Positions 32,988 through 45,645 of a DNA stretch of 64,000 nt are shown here, in pieces (the stretch's first letter is position 1; every line of letters begins with the position of its first letter). The notes beneath the pieces were generated by a model. It did not search any database. It had not been told where the DNA came from and saw only the letters and a program-made list of their open reading frames with translations. A program made the position numbers and the translations under genes. Source of the stretch: Nemophila menziesii (Eukaryota > Streptophyta > Magnoliopsida > Boraginales > Hydrophyllaceae); contig JARWIR010000017.1 of the NCBI GenBank assembly GCA_029959085.1, positions 26,970,144 through 27,034,143 of the forward strand. The letters run 5' to 3'.

Positions 32988-35845
32988 TATCAGACATTGG
33001 AAAATTATTAATCATTTAACCACTCACAACATAATACATCCAACCACTCTTCCTTTCTCTCACAACATACTTCATCAAACCTAACAACTCAAAAAATGTC
33101 AAACTCTTTGCTTCAACAACTCTAAAGCAACACCCAAAGGTAAACTTATTGAACTAGAAAACTACCCTATAAATTGGATTGTCTACCAAAAAGTGTTTTA
33201 ATTGATCACGTCGTTACAACACATTTTCTAATTCCCCCCCCCCCCCCCCCCCCACACACACTCTCTCTCTCTCTCTCTCTCATATGAGGGTCACATTTGA
33301 GGTGATAAAAGGGTAATGTTAAAAGCGATAAAATCTATCACTACTCTTTGAATTGTAGGCTCTTAAATGATACTGTATATCTATGATGCATGCGTGTTTA
33401 GACGACGATTATTAGACATTGGGCATACGTATGAGTTACACTTACCCAGATAGACCACGTTATGGCCGATGTTGCCTATTCTCCAACATAGCGCAATTGA
33501 GTATGTTTCAAAATAAATTACTATCTTTTTTCATTTTTTATATAAAATGTCAAAATATTTTCATGATCATTAATGGTGTTGGAGTCAACGAGATGAGGAT
33601 GAGATAGTAGGAGAGGCGCGTAACCACACGGGGGGAGAATTACCTTGCCACTGGGTAAAGTTAAATTTTGTTTGATTTTTGTACATAACTCTTTTCTTCG
33701 TAAGTCTAAATATTAGCCCCCATGTATAATATTAGTTTCGTGAACTTAATATAAAACTTGTAATCCTACTTCAGTTAAAAAATTATTCCCTTTTTTTCAC
33801 AGAGATGCCTTGAGCAGCTGAGCCTCACTAAATGTTTAAATTTTTATATTTAATCGATCGGTCCCTGTAGGAAAAGGTTGGTAGTGGAAATGATAGTACT
33901 AAGAAGAAATTCGTTAATGTCTCTTGTAATCTATTACTCCCTCCATTTTAAATTGTTTGTCCACTTTACTTTCAGAATATATTAAGGAATGTAATCATTA
34001 CATCGTATTACAAACAATATTTTTCATAAATATTAATAAAGGTATTAGAAGAAAAAGCAAGAAAAAGTGTGTTTATATTTTAACAATGAAATATAAATAT
34101 TTTGACATCATATATTTAGTAGGTGGAAAAATATTATGAGATATAGGAAATATAAAATATTTTTGGATAAAAAATTGTTAAGAATAGATATAGATTTGTG
34201 TGGAACAATAAAACTGAACAAAAACATATATTTGAAATTTTAGTCTTAATTTTTTTTTTCCTTAACTGGTTTGTTGGAGACAATTGACAAGATTACACAT
34301 TTATTTATAAAAAGATATTAACATGTATGTATGTTAATACTTGAAATAGAATTAAAGAGAAAATATAATTACAAATCAATACATAAATTAAAGATGAAAG
34401 ATAATATATATATCTAGTAAATAAATTCATGTATAAATTCATGTATAAGAACACGTTTATAAAATGATGGTTAAGATTTTATTTTATTTCAACAAATCTA
34501 TAACTAAAGTAGAAAAGAATTGAAATGCAAGATAATAAATTAGAACAAGAGTATGTACCTTCATATACGCACCATCAAAATTTGATTTACTTCCTTATGC
34601 AATACAAGGGTTCATTAACCCAAAAAACATTTAAAAACTTACCAAAAACATATCAATTTCCTCACAGGTAATTATCGCATCCATCTATGATCTATATGTA
34701 TACATCAAATTTTATACGAACGAAATATTTCCTATCATTCAGCAAGGTCCAAGAAAAATATGAATAATAATAGTGAAAAACTAACGTCTGCTGTAGTAAA
34801 CAGCAAAAACAAACTAGACGACGTGAATTATAGTCATGTGGATTATCTTTATTATGTTAGTACAACAGATGTAGCAGCCTTAAAATATAGGAACAAGGGT
34901 GGTATGATCAATATTAGAAACGACTTCAAGAAAGTGGAATGCGATCAATTAATAAAGAAGCCTATAATACTTGCAGATGAAAAGGTTTCAACACAAAAGC
35001 CATTGTTCAAAGAAGATGCAGATGGTGATAAGGGTGACAAGAGACCCATAATCAATATGCCAAAGGGTTTTGAAAGAATCAAATGTGATCAAAAACCAAG
35101 AAAACTTGAGCATCAAGATACGAACTATGTTCAGGGTTTTTATGATAATGAAAAAAATTCCAGGAAAAGGCCCTTAATGGAAGATGCATATGATATTTGT
35201 AACAAGAAAAGAACATGCTTCGTCAAATCTGATGAAGCTATGAAGAAAAAGAGCAAGGATGATACTGGGCTGACCAAGTTCGAATCAAGTCTACAAAAGA
35301 TGGAATCTAAGTATCAACAGATCCAAGATAATAGAGGGAAGATACAACTTATTGATGTGAAGAATCTTCCTCCTCTACCACCAAAATCAAAGAATCTTCC
35401 TCCTCTACCACCAAAATCAAAGAATCTTCCTCCTTTACCACCAAAATCAAAGAATCTTCCTCCTCTACCACCAAAATCAAAATCAGCAGTGGCATCACGA
35501 TGCAACAACCGAAGGCTAACTTGAGTGTTCAATCCAACGTTACGCGTGAACTTTTATGATATTTTGCCATCAGGCTTAAATCTCTTTTTCTGAAATTTTA
35601 ACTTAGTTGGATTTTATAATTGTTAATTCTTCTTATGTCGAATTTTTTAAATTTTTTTTTGTGATATTTTGTTTCATCAGCATCTCACAACAACTATGAA
35701 TCATACATCAATTTTTTTATTAAAACTGTAATACAAATATTTGTTTACCACCACCAAGATTCAAGAAAAGACAAAAAATATAGCATGAGATTATTTGGGT
35801 AGAATATCAATCAGTTGTATTTGAAACAATGGAAAAGCATGTCGT
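32988..35845. repeat. Inverted-repeat arm B, uninterrupted copy
   Basis: Inverted homologue of arm A (20768-23556 plus 14199-14244). It has no MULE at the matching site: GGGTAGAATATCAATCAG near 35808 contains the single target sequence. In place of the (GA)n run of arm A it has 20 C, CACACA and CT units (33234-33281). Confidence 0.92.
34760..35524 (+). CDS. Copy B of the unrecognised lysine-rich protein, four PLPPKSK repeats
   Basis: A 254-codon frame, nearly identical to copy A. It lacks one alanine codon (SAVV instead of SAAVV) and has four NLPPLPPKSK units instead of three, so both length differences keep the frame. The five substitutions against copy A (D/N, N/K, R/I, N/D and D/A) are all amino-acid changing. 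The third repeat unit uses CTTTACCACC where the others use CTCTACCACC. No known domain. The 5' flank CCAAGAAAAATATG is shared by all copies, which supports this start. Confidence 0.6.
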   Translation: MNNNSEKLTSAVVNSKNKLDDVNYSHVDYLYYVSTTDVAALKYRNKGGMINIRNDFKKVECDQLIKKPIILADEKVSTQKPLFKEDADGDKGDKRPIINMPKGFERIKCDQKPRKLEHQDTNYVQGFYDNEKNSRKRPLMEDAYDICNKKRTCFVKSDEAMKKKSKDDTGLTKFESSLQKMESKYQQIQDNRGKIQLIDVKNLPPLPPKSKNLPPLPPKSKNLPPLPPKSKNLPPLPPKSKSAVASRCNNRRLT

Positions 35846-37030
35846 GACAAATTTAGTGTTAATATGATTGATGGAGATTCTTGATTTTCTTCTTACTATT
35901 TTCATATAAGATTGGAAAGCTTCAAAATATACTCCTTTAATTTAACCGATCCAGGTAGATACAACTTACAAAGGATAGCCACGAGGCAAGGATGTTCCAG
36001 GTTTAGGTGATCTGATCAAGAAAATTTGATCACACATTTTTTCGTAAATCTTTTGAGCTCAGTTCTATTATGATCATGTGATTCTTTGCTTGTATTTGAG
36101 ATCTGTTTATGTCTTATTATAAACATTTTAAACCCGGTGAAGATCTGATTAATTTTTCCTGAATAATCTTTTACACACCTTTTGTTCTGTGTTTAAGGTT
36201 ATCTTTGAGTACATTTTGCAGAAAGTAAAAGTATTGACGGTTGAAGACAAGCTGTGGGATTTAAGCTGCAATCATTCATTCTACACTCACTCTATGTTTA
36301 ACTCTATTATTTATAGATCACAAATTGTTGATTCTTTGGCTTTTAATCTGAAAAAATCTTTTTCCCTCTGGCAGGTAATTATTTGACGAAATTTGAAGAA
36401 AAAGGAATAATCATATTTTTCATTGATCTGAGGTTTCTCATGCACTGAAAGCCTCTATATTTTATTTTTGATCTTATCTATTAGTCAGAATTTTTCATCA
36501 TTCACTATTTAATCATGAAGTCCTAACCGAGGAGACACCTTGGACCGTGCAATTTACCAGGAAAGTAGTAAGATCACAAAAGACTTGTTAATTCTGGTAA
36601 GTTACTTAATGTTTTGTTAGGTTATCTGAAACTGAAATATATACTTAATGTTTGTTTACTATGCTAACAAGTTGGTATCTTTGATTCTCCAAGTCTAAAA
36701 TAGAAGTTATAGTATATATTACAATTTGCTAAACATGAGATATACAAGCCTGAGTAGTCTCTTTACTTTTCTGTTAATGATGGTCATGAGGAGGCTGAAG
36801 AGGAGTTTTCCAAGAAGACAAAGTCTTTTTTCTCTACAGTAGTTCAGATGTGGGGAATGCCTATTTTAACACAAAAGTTGATAACAATGTTGATACTGAA
36901 CTGGGTAAATATTTGATGTCTTATTCATTTGTGTAGATAGTTATAGTTTGACATTAAAGAAAATGTGTGTTTGATCTATTTGTTGTTATAGATGGATTGA
37001 CTGAATTTTTACAGAAATGGTGTGGTCAAG
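35525..37030 (+). other. 3' flank of copy B, conserved in copies C and D
   Basis: This 1.5 kb is homologous to the regions after copies C and D, so it was part of the original duplicated unit. Some pieces look like old exons: CAGAAAGTAAAAGTATTGAC at 36219 follows a pyrimidine-rich tract like a splice acceptor, and 36780-36840 reads GHEEAEEEFSKKTKSFFS. The parent gene may have had further 3' exons. The reading frame of copies A to D stops well before these. Confidence 0.4.
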
Positions 37031-37038
37031 ATAGTATT

Positions 37039-40000
37039 AGGGGTGAGCATGACTAACTCATCCGTTGAACCCGACCCAACCTGAAGTATTATTTGAAAGT
37101 ATTTTACCAAAGGTACAAATATAACTCGGCTTTACTCTTACATTTTTTAAAACCCGGCCGTTTAATTTGGATTTACCATTTGTATATTATCATCGGGTCT
37201 AACCCATATGGACCCGAGCACTATAGAAAAAAAAAATTATATAGCAAAAGTTTTAAGACATTGAACAACTTGTTCAAGCTTAATTAATTGTACCTCATAT
37301 GAGTTTTTCCTCTATAAATTCATGTGTTTATATGAGCTGTAAAAGAAAAAGAAAAATTACATGTACCTTTAACCTTTAAGAAAGTGAAAGCAAATGAAAG
37401 AAACACAACAGACTCATTTACCAAGTGTTAAAATGGAACAGATTTGACAAAAGGAAAAAAAAGGACAGTTAGGATGAATAAGGATCTGTCATATATATTG
37501 AAAAACTTCATGTTACAAGTTAACCTTTAGGATCAAAATCACAAAACAATAGTCTAGCTAATTGAGGAGGTGGAAAAATATTCCAAAAGCTAAACAAGGC
37601 ACCTTTAAGCACTTGTTTAGCCACCCAATCAGCAGCACGGTTTTTAGATTTCCTCACAAAGGAGATTTTAATCCTATACTTAATTTTACACTTAAGAATG
37701 TAATTGACTAAGTTCAGAATATTACAATACACTTTGCTACCAAAAAACACTTGATTAGCTAACACTAAGCTATCACTCTCTATTTCCACTGAGCCAGGAG
37801 GTAAAACAGATGCCATTGCACAAGCTTAAGCCATCCCTCTTGCCTCTGCTTCAATAATTGAGTTAGCCTTCATTTCCCTCGCAAAACCATCCACCATGCT
37901 ACATGTAGAATCACGAGTTATACAAGCATATGAGGCTTTATTTGTATCAATAACAAAAGAGGCATCACATTTAATTTTAAGTAAACCAGGTGGAGGTGGT
38001 TTCCATTTCTCAACTCTGTCCTCTCTAAAGTTCAAGCCTTGAGTTACAGAGTTTAAGTTATTATTCCTAGAATTAATAGCATCATTAGAATCAATTGATT
38101 TTTTTATTTTAGTCTCAGAAATTAATCTTTTGACATGATTATTATCATCATAGGCTTTTAAAGCCTCCTGTAATACAAGAAGAGGGTCATGAGTAATTCA
38201 TCTAAAGAGGCTTTGATTCCTTACATACCACACCAGATAAAAAGCTAGTTCTTCTGAGTAAACATCATCATGTTTACTTTCAATACTGCAATTTCTAATA
38301 AAAGCCACACATTTCTTGAAGTTAAAGGTAGGCTCAGTCATAGTGTTAAAATTGAGAGGACTAGCAATCCAAAAAGTTCTTGCCCATGAGCAATGAAATA
38401 TTAAGTTTTCAACATTCTCAGTTTCAATCCCACATACAGAACATAGATCACTTTGACAAGATTTCTATTTCTTCCTATTTTTATTGGTTGCCAAACCATT
38501 TTCACAACATTTCCAAATAAAGTTTTTTTATCTTTGGGTGTATTTTCATATTCCAAATATATTTCCATTCCTCAGACTCAAGTTTAAAAGAAGTTGTGCC
38601 TATATTTTTTTCCTTTATTCTCTCAACTTTCTGTTGTGCCATCCAAAGCTTTTTGTACATATCTTTGACTGATACACTACCATCCTTAGAGAAGGGCCAG
38701 AATGGAGTATCAAAACAGTCAAAAGGAGGAATGTATAAGGAAGTTATGGTTGCAACAATTTCTGTTGAGAAATAAAGGTTAAGTAATTCAATTTTCCATT
38801 CAAAAGTATTTGAATTAATAAGTTCGGACACCAATTTAAGATCACAATTTAGGGGTTTAACCATCAGACCTTGAGAAGGTATCCAAAAATCCTCCCAAAG
38901 TCTAATAGAACACCCATTGCCCATATTCCATCTAATAGAGTTTTCAAAACATTTTTGCCTTCAAACAGACTTTTAGGGTTGGAGAAACTTCTTACTTATT
39001 GCGTCTAATGCCTTATTGGTGTCTATTTGTAATAGTTAGTATGCTTTGTTGTCTATTCTGCTGGTTGAAAAAAAAACAGACTTGTAATCTAGTGATGATT
39101 TGAAAAAGTCTCTTGGGCGTAAACTTGGGATAATAGTCACTCGTTAGTCATTATCATTGTGTAAGTGTTCAGTTGGTATTTTTTAGTTTTAATTTTGTAT
39201 ACATTACATGATATTCTTATTATGAAAAATCAAAGGTTATTAAATTATCCTTGGATAAATTCGAGATAAACCCAGGCAAATTCGGATAGGGTTAATCTCA
39301 GGCTAGGATAAAATTTTACCTTACCTTATCCTCTGGCGAAATTTAAACCCAACATATTTTACCTTACCTTCAAAGACGGATCATTAATGCAAAGAGTAGG
39401 TTCAAGCCCACCCTCAAGTTATTATAATAAACAAATATTTAGTTTAGTCCATTTATGAAATAAAATATTTTCTTTTATTTTTATTTTTTTAATATCTTTT
39501 TTTCATTTTCTTTAATTTTAAATTTATTTTCTTTTGTTACTATCCATTTTGGTTTATGATTTTACAGAACTCTATACTTTAATTAGTTCTTGACAAAAAA
39601 AAACTTATAATTAGTTAATATAAAAATCTGGAATAAGATATTTTCTTTTTCTTTATTTTTTATTATCTTTTTCTTTTCATTTTCTTTAATCTTAAATACT
39701 TTTTTTTGTTACTTACAATATTAGTGTTTTTTCTTTTCTTTTCCACTCTAATTGATTTATTTATTTTTCTTTTATTAGTTATTTTCAAATCCAGTTTATT
39801 ATTTGGTTTTTAACTTATTTAATGTTACTTATAAATTTTAACCTTAAAACTATATTTTAGGCGTACCATAATTTTATGCAATTCAAAGACAACCTATATT
39901 AACAATTTTTCATCAGATTTTAAGTATTCTTTAAATTTTTGTTAATATTTTAATATATTATTAAAATTTTCTTATTTTAGTATAATTACATAGGTATTGT

Positions 40001-40158
40001 GTAGCTTGAAATCGAGACTTTTTATCTTCAAGCGATTTTTATTAAATACCAAAAAAAAAAGCAGAAGCATTGCCCTCGAACCCCCTTATTATTCAAGCCC
40101 ACCCTCATATATAATTTTAGATTCGACACTGCTTACCTTTACCCTGTGCTCACCCCTA
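37039..40158. mobile_element. hAT-like element with AGGGGTGAGCA ends, carrying a LINE fragment
   Basis: The left end starts AGGGGTGAGCA and the right end is TGCTCACCCCTA. The flanks ATAGTATT (37031-37038) and ATAGTACT (40159-40166) look like an 8-bp target duplication with one change. The matching sequence in copies C and D is continuous (AAGATAGTACTTACATTGG), which is the empty site. No transposase is present. Size of TIR and duplication fits hAT. A 3' LINE fragment lies inside in reverse orientation; the rest (38990-40130) is AT-rich with poly-T tracts. Confidence 0.7.
37500..38990 (-). pseudogene. 3' end of an L1-type LINE ORF2 (zf-RVT and RNase H)
   Basis: On the minus strand: RWNMGNGCSIRLWEDFWIP (38880-38930), DTPFWPFSKDGSVSVKDMY, then the zf-RVT cysteines SDLCSVCGIETENVENLIFH (38400-38460). 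RNase H follows: KCDASFVIDTNKASYAC, EAEARGMA and VEIESDSLVLANQVF hold the Asp, Glu and Asp positions, ending about 37520. A TAA around 37826 and other stops break it. It is a 5'-truncated insert and a different LINE from the one at 1-13960. Confidence 0.85.
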
Positions 40159-40166
40159 ATAGTACT

Positions 40167-40479
40167 TACATTGGATAAATGAAGCCTGAGGTACGTAATT
40201 GCTGAAAAATAATGCATTTTACTTAGCTCGATTACTTTTTATTAGAAATATAATGTTTTAATTTTTCCTTAATCATTTAATTTTTTTATTAAGAGCAGAA
40301 ATTTATTACTGCATTATGATACTCGTCATTTTTTTAAACGCGTGAATAATGTTTGATATGCACGAAAACATTTTTTGGAATGAAAGATGTAGAAATTTCA
40401 GTAAACTAAAAATTGTTAAAAATTACAAAAGAAAAATATGAACTACGCTAACTCTAGTTTGGACAGATTTTTTTTTATT
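40167..40479. other. Residual flank of copy B unit, no gene
   Basis: The first 40 bases continue the copy B unit (TTACATTGGATAAATGAAGCC against TTACATTGGATGCATGAAGTC in C). After that I see only AT-rich sequence. Confidence 0.5.
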
Positions 40480-42595
40480 AGATGTGTAATACAAGTTCTC
40501 AACATGTTGGCTTTTATATAAAGCACTTGAAATACTTGAAAAAAACTAAAAGATACAATGAGTATAAAATTTTAAGAGATACAAAGATGTGAAGAGTCAC
40601 ATATAAATTCAGTAGATTTAGATTATAGGAGATACAATGTATGAATGACATTACTTTTAATATTCCCCCTTATTGTTTTTGGTAACTACGATTAGTTCAC
40701 GTTGAACTTGTATCTTGGAAGTGCTTTGCTAAAAATAACACCAACTTGTTCTTCGGTCTAGCAATACTTGATCTGAATTTCTTCTTCTACAACTTCTCTT
40801 ATGGAGTGTTCTTGGTTGCAATTTACTTTGCGAGACTACGGTAGATGAGATTCTTTGTCATTGCAGTATCAGATTTGTTGTATTATAAGAGAATTGTAGC
40901 TTCCTATTACTTCAACCACATATCTTCCAAAATCCTCCTTATCCATATAGCTTGCTTTTGATGATGATTGTGCACTTATTTACTGTTTCTTAGATGTCCA
41001 CGAAAATATATCAAAACCGAGAGAAAAAGAATAACCCGATGTACTTTTCATATCATCAACACATCCATTCCAATCACTATCACCAAATTTGAACAAGTTT
41101 GCTTCAATATTTCTCTCATATACAATAACAAAACCAAGGGTACCTTAATGTATCGCAACACTCTTTTTACAGCTCCAAAGTGGGTTGACTCGGCTTGTGC
41201 ATGTATCTCAACAACATGTTTGTAGCATACATCCTGTATGGTCTTGTTGTAGTTAAATACAACAAGCTTCAACTAAACTTCGATAAACTGAATTATTTAC
41301 TTACTTACTCCTATCTTCTTCCTTCAACTTTTTGTTCATGATAAAAGATGTAGCCACCGGCTTGCAATCTCCCATTCCAAATTTCTTCAGAATAATTTTG
41401 GCGTACTTCTTTTGGATGATAAAAATATTTAGTTTGTTTTGACAAATCTCAATACCCAAGAAATAATGCAAGAGACTCATATCACTCATATCATATTTTT
41501 TCAGCATGTCTCCTTTGACACTTTCAATCATTTATATGTTATTTTTTGATGAACACTAAATCATCCATTACCTTATGTCTTCACATAAAAGACCGCCTCA
41601 CTCTTACTCATTTGAAAACCTATTTTGAGGAAATTGAATAAATCTCTCTATACCATGTCCGGGGTGATTGTTTTAACATTTATAGAGCCTTCTTCAACAT
41701 GTACACTTTGTTTTCTACTACTTTGATAATGAATACTTGTGGTTGCTCAACATAAACATCTTCTTCAATTTACCATTCAAAATTGTTGGTTTATGTCAAG
41801 TTGATATAAGTACCAACCTTTTTGAGAGGCTAACAGAATGAATGTATAAATCGTGTCAAATCGAGCCACGTGTGCAAAATTTTCTTGAAAATCAATTCCG
41901 GGTTGTTGTGAATATCCTTTTTTTAAGAGCCTAGTTTTATTTCTTTGAATTAAACCATTAGGATTAAGATTTGTTTTTAAAATACATTTCACACCAATGA
42001 CCTCTTCGTCTTGAGGTGTTTTCACCAAATCCCACATTTCATTTCTTTTGCTCACTTGTATTTCTTCTTGCATAGATTTCTTCCATGCCTCCTATATTAC
42101 TTCCTCAAAGTTTTTTGGTTCAACTACACAATCATTGCAGTTCGCATAAATTTACTCCAAAATTTTCTTTTTCCTTGGAGATGAAGAATTAAAATTTGAT
42201 GGGGAAGATTGAGAGGTTAGAGTTGAAGGGTCCTCTTCTGGAATCTCGTCTTCAACCTCACATTCTTTCTTATCATCAAAAGAATTAGAAATGGTTTGGA
42301 CTTTCTTATTGTTCCAATCATAGGATCTATTCTCATCAAAGAAGACATCTCAATAAATAATGACTTTATTTTTCTGCAAACTATAAAGTCTATGACCTTT
42401 TGATTTTGGGTTATATCCTACAAATATGCATTTTTTACTTACTTCATCGAGTTTGTGCCTCGTCTCTTTTGGAACATGTACATTGAAAATACATCAAAAA
42501 ACCTTCATGTGACTTAAGTATGGTTTTCTCCCGCTCCAGGCTTCAAGTGGAGTCTAGTTTTACAAAGCTTTTTTTGGACATCTATTTAGAAAATA
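40480..42595 (-). mobile_element. Copia-2: 3' fragment of a Ty1/copia retrotransposon, same family as copia-1
   Basis: On the minus strand it runs from the end of integrase (about 42595), through reverse transcriptase and RNase H, to a polypurine tract AAGGGGGAATATT (about 40661-40673) and a decayed 3' LTR (to about 40480). The end of integrase matches copia-1 (SRKPYLSHMKVF region at 42480-42540). The reverse transcriptase reads GVKCILKTNLNPNGLIQRNK and GYSQQPGIDFQENFAHVARF. There are many stops and shifts. It overlaps copia-1 in integrase and reverse transcriptase, so the two are separate insertions. Confidence 0.88.
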
Positions 42596-45500
42596 CTTGT
42601 ACGAGGAATCCTAGTTAGGATGTTCAATTCAAATGTGATGGATGTACCCGTTTGAGAGGTACTTGAAGAAACTCAAAAATTATATTTAAAATATGGCTAG
42701 GCCTGAGTGTACAATCGTCGAGTGATACGTTTTAAAGGAAAAATCTACTTTTATATATGGTATCTTCAAGAAGAAAGAATGAATTTCAATAATCCAGGTA
42801 GATTTCGTGATGCCCCGTATAAATAACTTAAATTTTAACCCTTTAATCAAAATCAAATTTCTTTTGTTAAAATAAAAATAATAATATAATAACTATTTTA
42901 CTAGTTTTATAGTCATTTGTTTTATTTAAATATTGGTGTATTTAATTGGAAGGATTTTACTTAGGTTTTCAATAGATTAAAAAATTGTACTATTAATTTG
43001 GAGTAAAAATAAGAAAATGAAAAGAATAAGAAGATTTATTAGTAGCACAAGATCAGGTTGCAGAACAAGAGCAGAGACTTGTATTTATTTGTTTATATTT
43101 TTTTAATTTTAATTAATGTAATATAATATATAGTTATTTATTTTAATAAAATATACTCTTACTTATTTTAAATTAGATAGACTAGTCAGACTTTTTGGAA
43201 CATGACAAGTTGGTATCGCGGCATAGATTAGTCTCTAAGCGTCAGTCATGAGATGATTCTTAGACTGTAGAAAATAGATAGAAATTGTAACTAAATCGAC
43301 TAGGGTTAGGATTAAACCTTATTAATATTTGACACTGAACTAACCCAAGACAACTCTTGAGATTGATCCCTTGTCTAGTACTAAGTACAATGATAAATTT
43401 TTTAGTTTGGCCAACTCGAGGAAGATTCATTGTGTTTTATCACCAGATTGACCTATTATTTGCACACTTATGATCTCAATAACAATTTAATCAAAGAATA
43501 TATGTGATTGAGTTTACCCGTATCCATACTTGATAATTTGTGATAATTTGCTAAAATCTCTATTGCTATGTTATTTCTTATCTGGTTAGATCTTGGATAA
43601 GTTTAAAACTTAAAATCTTAGAATTAAGTAAATTGATTTAAAATATAATAAAAGAGAAATTTCAAGAGTGAAATTCTTTTGAGTGTGAGTAAAGGTGATA
43701 CCCCGTATAAATAGTTTAAATTTTAACCCTTTAATCAAAGTCAAATTTATTTTGTTAAAATAAAGATAATAATATAATAATTATTTCACTAGTTGTATAG
43801 TCATCTTGATTTAATTAAATATTAGTTTATTTTACTAGGTTTTCAATACATTAAAATTAGGTGACTATTAATTTGGAATAATAATGAGAAAATGAAAAAA
43901 GAATAAGAAGAGTTATTAGGAGCACAAGAAGAGCAGGTTGCAGAGCAAGAGTAGAGACTTGTAGTTATTAGTTTATATTTATTCAATTTTAATCAATGTA
44001 ATATAATAAATAGTTGTTTATCTTAATAAAATATACTTTTACTTATTTTAAATTAGATAGAGTAGTCGCGTTTTTCTGAGCATGACAAGTTGGTATCAGA
44101 GCTTAGATTAGTCTCTAAGTCTCATCCATGAGATGATTTTCAGACTATTATAAATGGATAGAAATAGTAATTATAATCGACTAGAGTTAAGATTAAACCT
44201 AATTAATAGTTCTCATTGAACTAATCCTAATATAACTCTTGAGATTGATCTCTTGTCCAGTACAAAGTACGATGATAATTTTTTGAGTTTGGCCAGCTCG
44301 CGAAAAGTTCATTGTTTTACGTTACCAAATTGGCCAATTATTTGGACACTTAGGATCTTAATGACAATTTAATCAAAGAATATGTGTGAATAGGTTTACC
44401 AGTATTTCATACTTGATAATTTGCTAAAATTTCTAGTGATATGTTATTTCTTATCTGGTTAGATCTTGGAATATTTTAGAACTTAAAATCTTAGAATTAA
44501 GTAAATTGATTCAAAATATAATAAAAGAGAAAATTCGCTGATGAAATTCTTTTAAGTGGGAGTGAGTGTGATTCCCTATATAAATAGCTTAAATTTTAAC
44601 CCTTTAATCGAAGTCAATTATTTTACAAGTTAAGTAATAATAAAATAATTATTTCACTTATTTTATAGTCATTTGATATATTTAAATGCTAGTGCATAAA
44701 ATTGGAAGGATTTTACGTAGGTTTTCAATAGATTAAAAATAGGTGACTATTAATTTGGAGTAATAAAGAAAAAATGAAAAAGAATAAGAAGAGTTATTAG
44801 TAGTATAAGAGAAGGTTGCGGAGCAAGAGTAGAGGCTTGTAATTATTAGATTATATTTATTTAATTTAATCAAATTATTAGATCATATTTATTTAATTTA
44901 ACCAAAGTAATGTAATGACTAGTTATTTATTTTAATAAAATGTACTTTACTTATTTTAAATTAGATAGAGCAGTCGCGTTTTTCGGAGAATGGCAGATAT
45001 GGTGAGACGCTTCCTGAACCCAAACAAAAATCCGTGTTTAAGAGCCAATACCAGCCCGTCGGTGAAACGGAGTTTTGTACTTTACCACACAAAGGTAAGG
45101 AGAAAATTGATTGGATTGTCCTCCATAATTGCAACGAGATACAACCGTATGATATGTATGTAATTAGATTAAAGTTTATTTATTCTTATTTAGGAATTTT
45201 TTGTATTTAGTGAATACAAGTCCACTCTACGGCCAACTAATATAAATAAAAATCGCCGAGATAAGTTTCGTCGATGGTTCTTGGAGAAGGTATTTAAGTT
45301 TTCAATTTTTAGCATTAATTTGTCTCTATTACAACTAAAAAATGTTGTTGTGGATATGTGTATTTAATGCGCAATACTGGGGATGCATTTGCTACCGATG
45401 AAATCATTATGTTGGTCCATTTTTCTAGTGGTTTTGTATATAGATTTGATTCATGTGTTATCAATAGGGTCAAATAGGTTACTCGTGACAAGGGAGAAAA

Positions 45501-45645
45501 AAGAGGGACTCAAGATTATGGAGTTTGTACTATCACATATGAAATAACATATTATGGTGAGTTAGTCAAAATTGTGAAGGGAGAATTCGATGGTGGTTGT
45601 TCAGTTGTGTTGTTCAAGTGTAGGTTGTATAATAGAACTGTTCTA
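42596..45645 (+). pseudogene. Decayed TNPD (DUF4218/DUF4216 part) of a CACTA element, split by a TRIM
   Basis: The plus strand at 42600-42807 reads like the DUF4218 region of TNPD in CACTA-1 (PFERYLKKLKNYI, then NNPGRF), with stops. It resumes after the TRIM at 44996 with YGETLPEPKQKSVFKSQYQP, where CACTA-1 has NEQLPEPKELSVFNSQ. It then continues through an intron to EYKSTLRP and FRRWFLEK and the DUF4216 part (GEKRGTQDYGVCT, YYGELVKIVKGEFDGGCSVV). It ends at 45645 where the upstream region of copy C begins. It is unreadable as a whole and long dead. Confidence 0.85.
42808..44995 (+). mobile_element. TRIM-like element: three LTRs and two internal regions in tandem
   Basis: Three LTR copies lie at 42808-43207, 43696-44087 and 44569-44995. 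Each starts TGAT(G/A/T)CCC(C/T) and ends CATGACA (GGCA in the third). After the first two comes AGT and a primer-binding site TGGTATC(G/A)(C/G)(G/A)G, matching the tRNA-Met type. The two internal regions, about 488 and 481 bases, are homologous and encode no protein. A purine-rich stretch (AAGTGGGAGTGAG) precedes the third LTR. Short LTRs with a tiny non-coding interior fit a TRIM. The flanks GATTT and GATAT are a near-match duplication. Confidence 0.85.

Noticed and set aside
22399..34139. Identical 60-codon frames at 22399-22581 (minus) and 33957-34139 (plus)
   Set aside because: Identity comes from the near-identical arms of the inverted repeat. The sequence is AT-rich and the frame is not kept in copies C and D.
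24184..42595. Copia-1 and copia-2 as two halves of one element split by a rearrangement
   Set aside because: They overlap in the end of integrase and the start of reverse transcriptase and differ there, so they are two insertions of one family.
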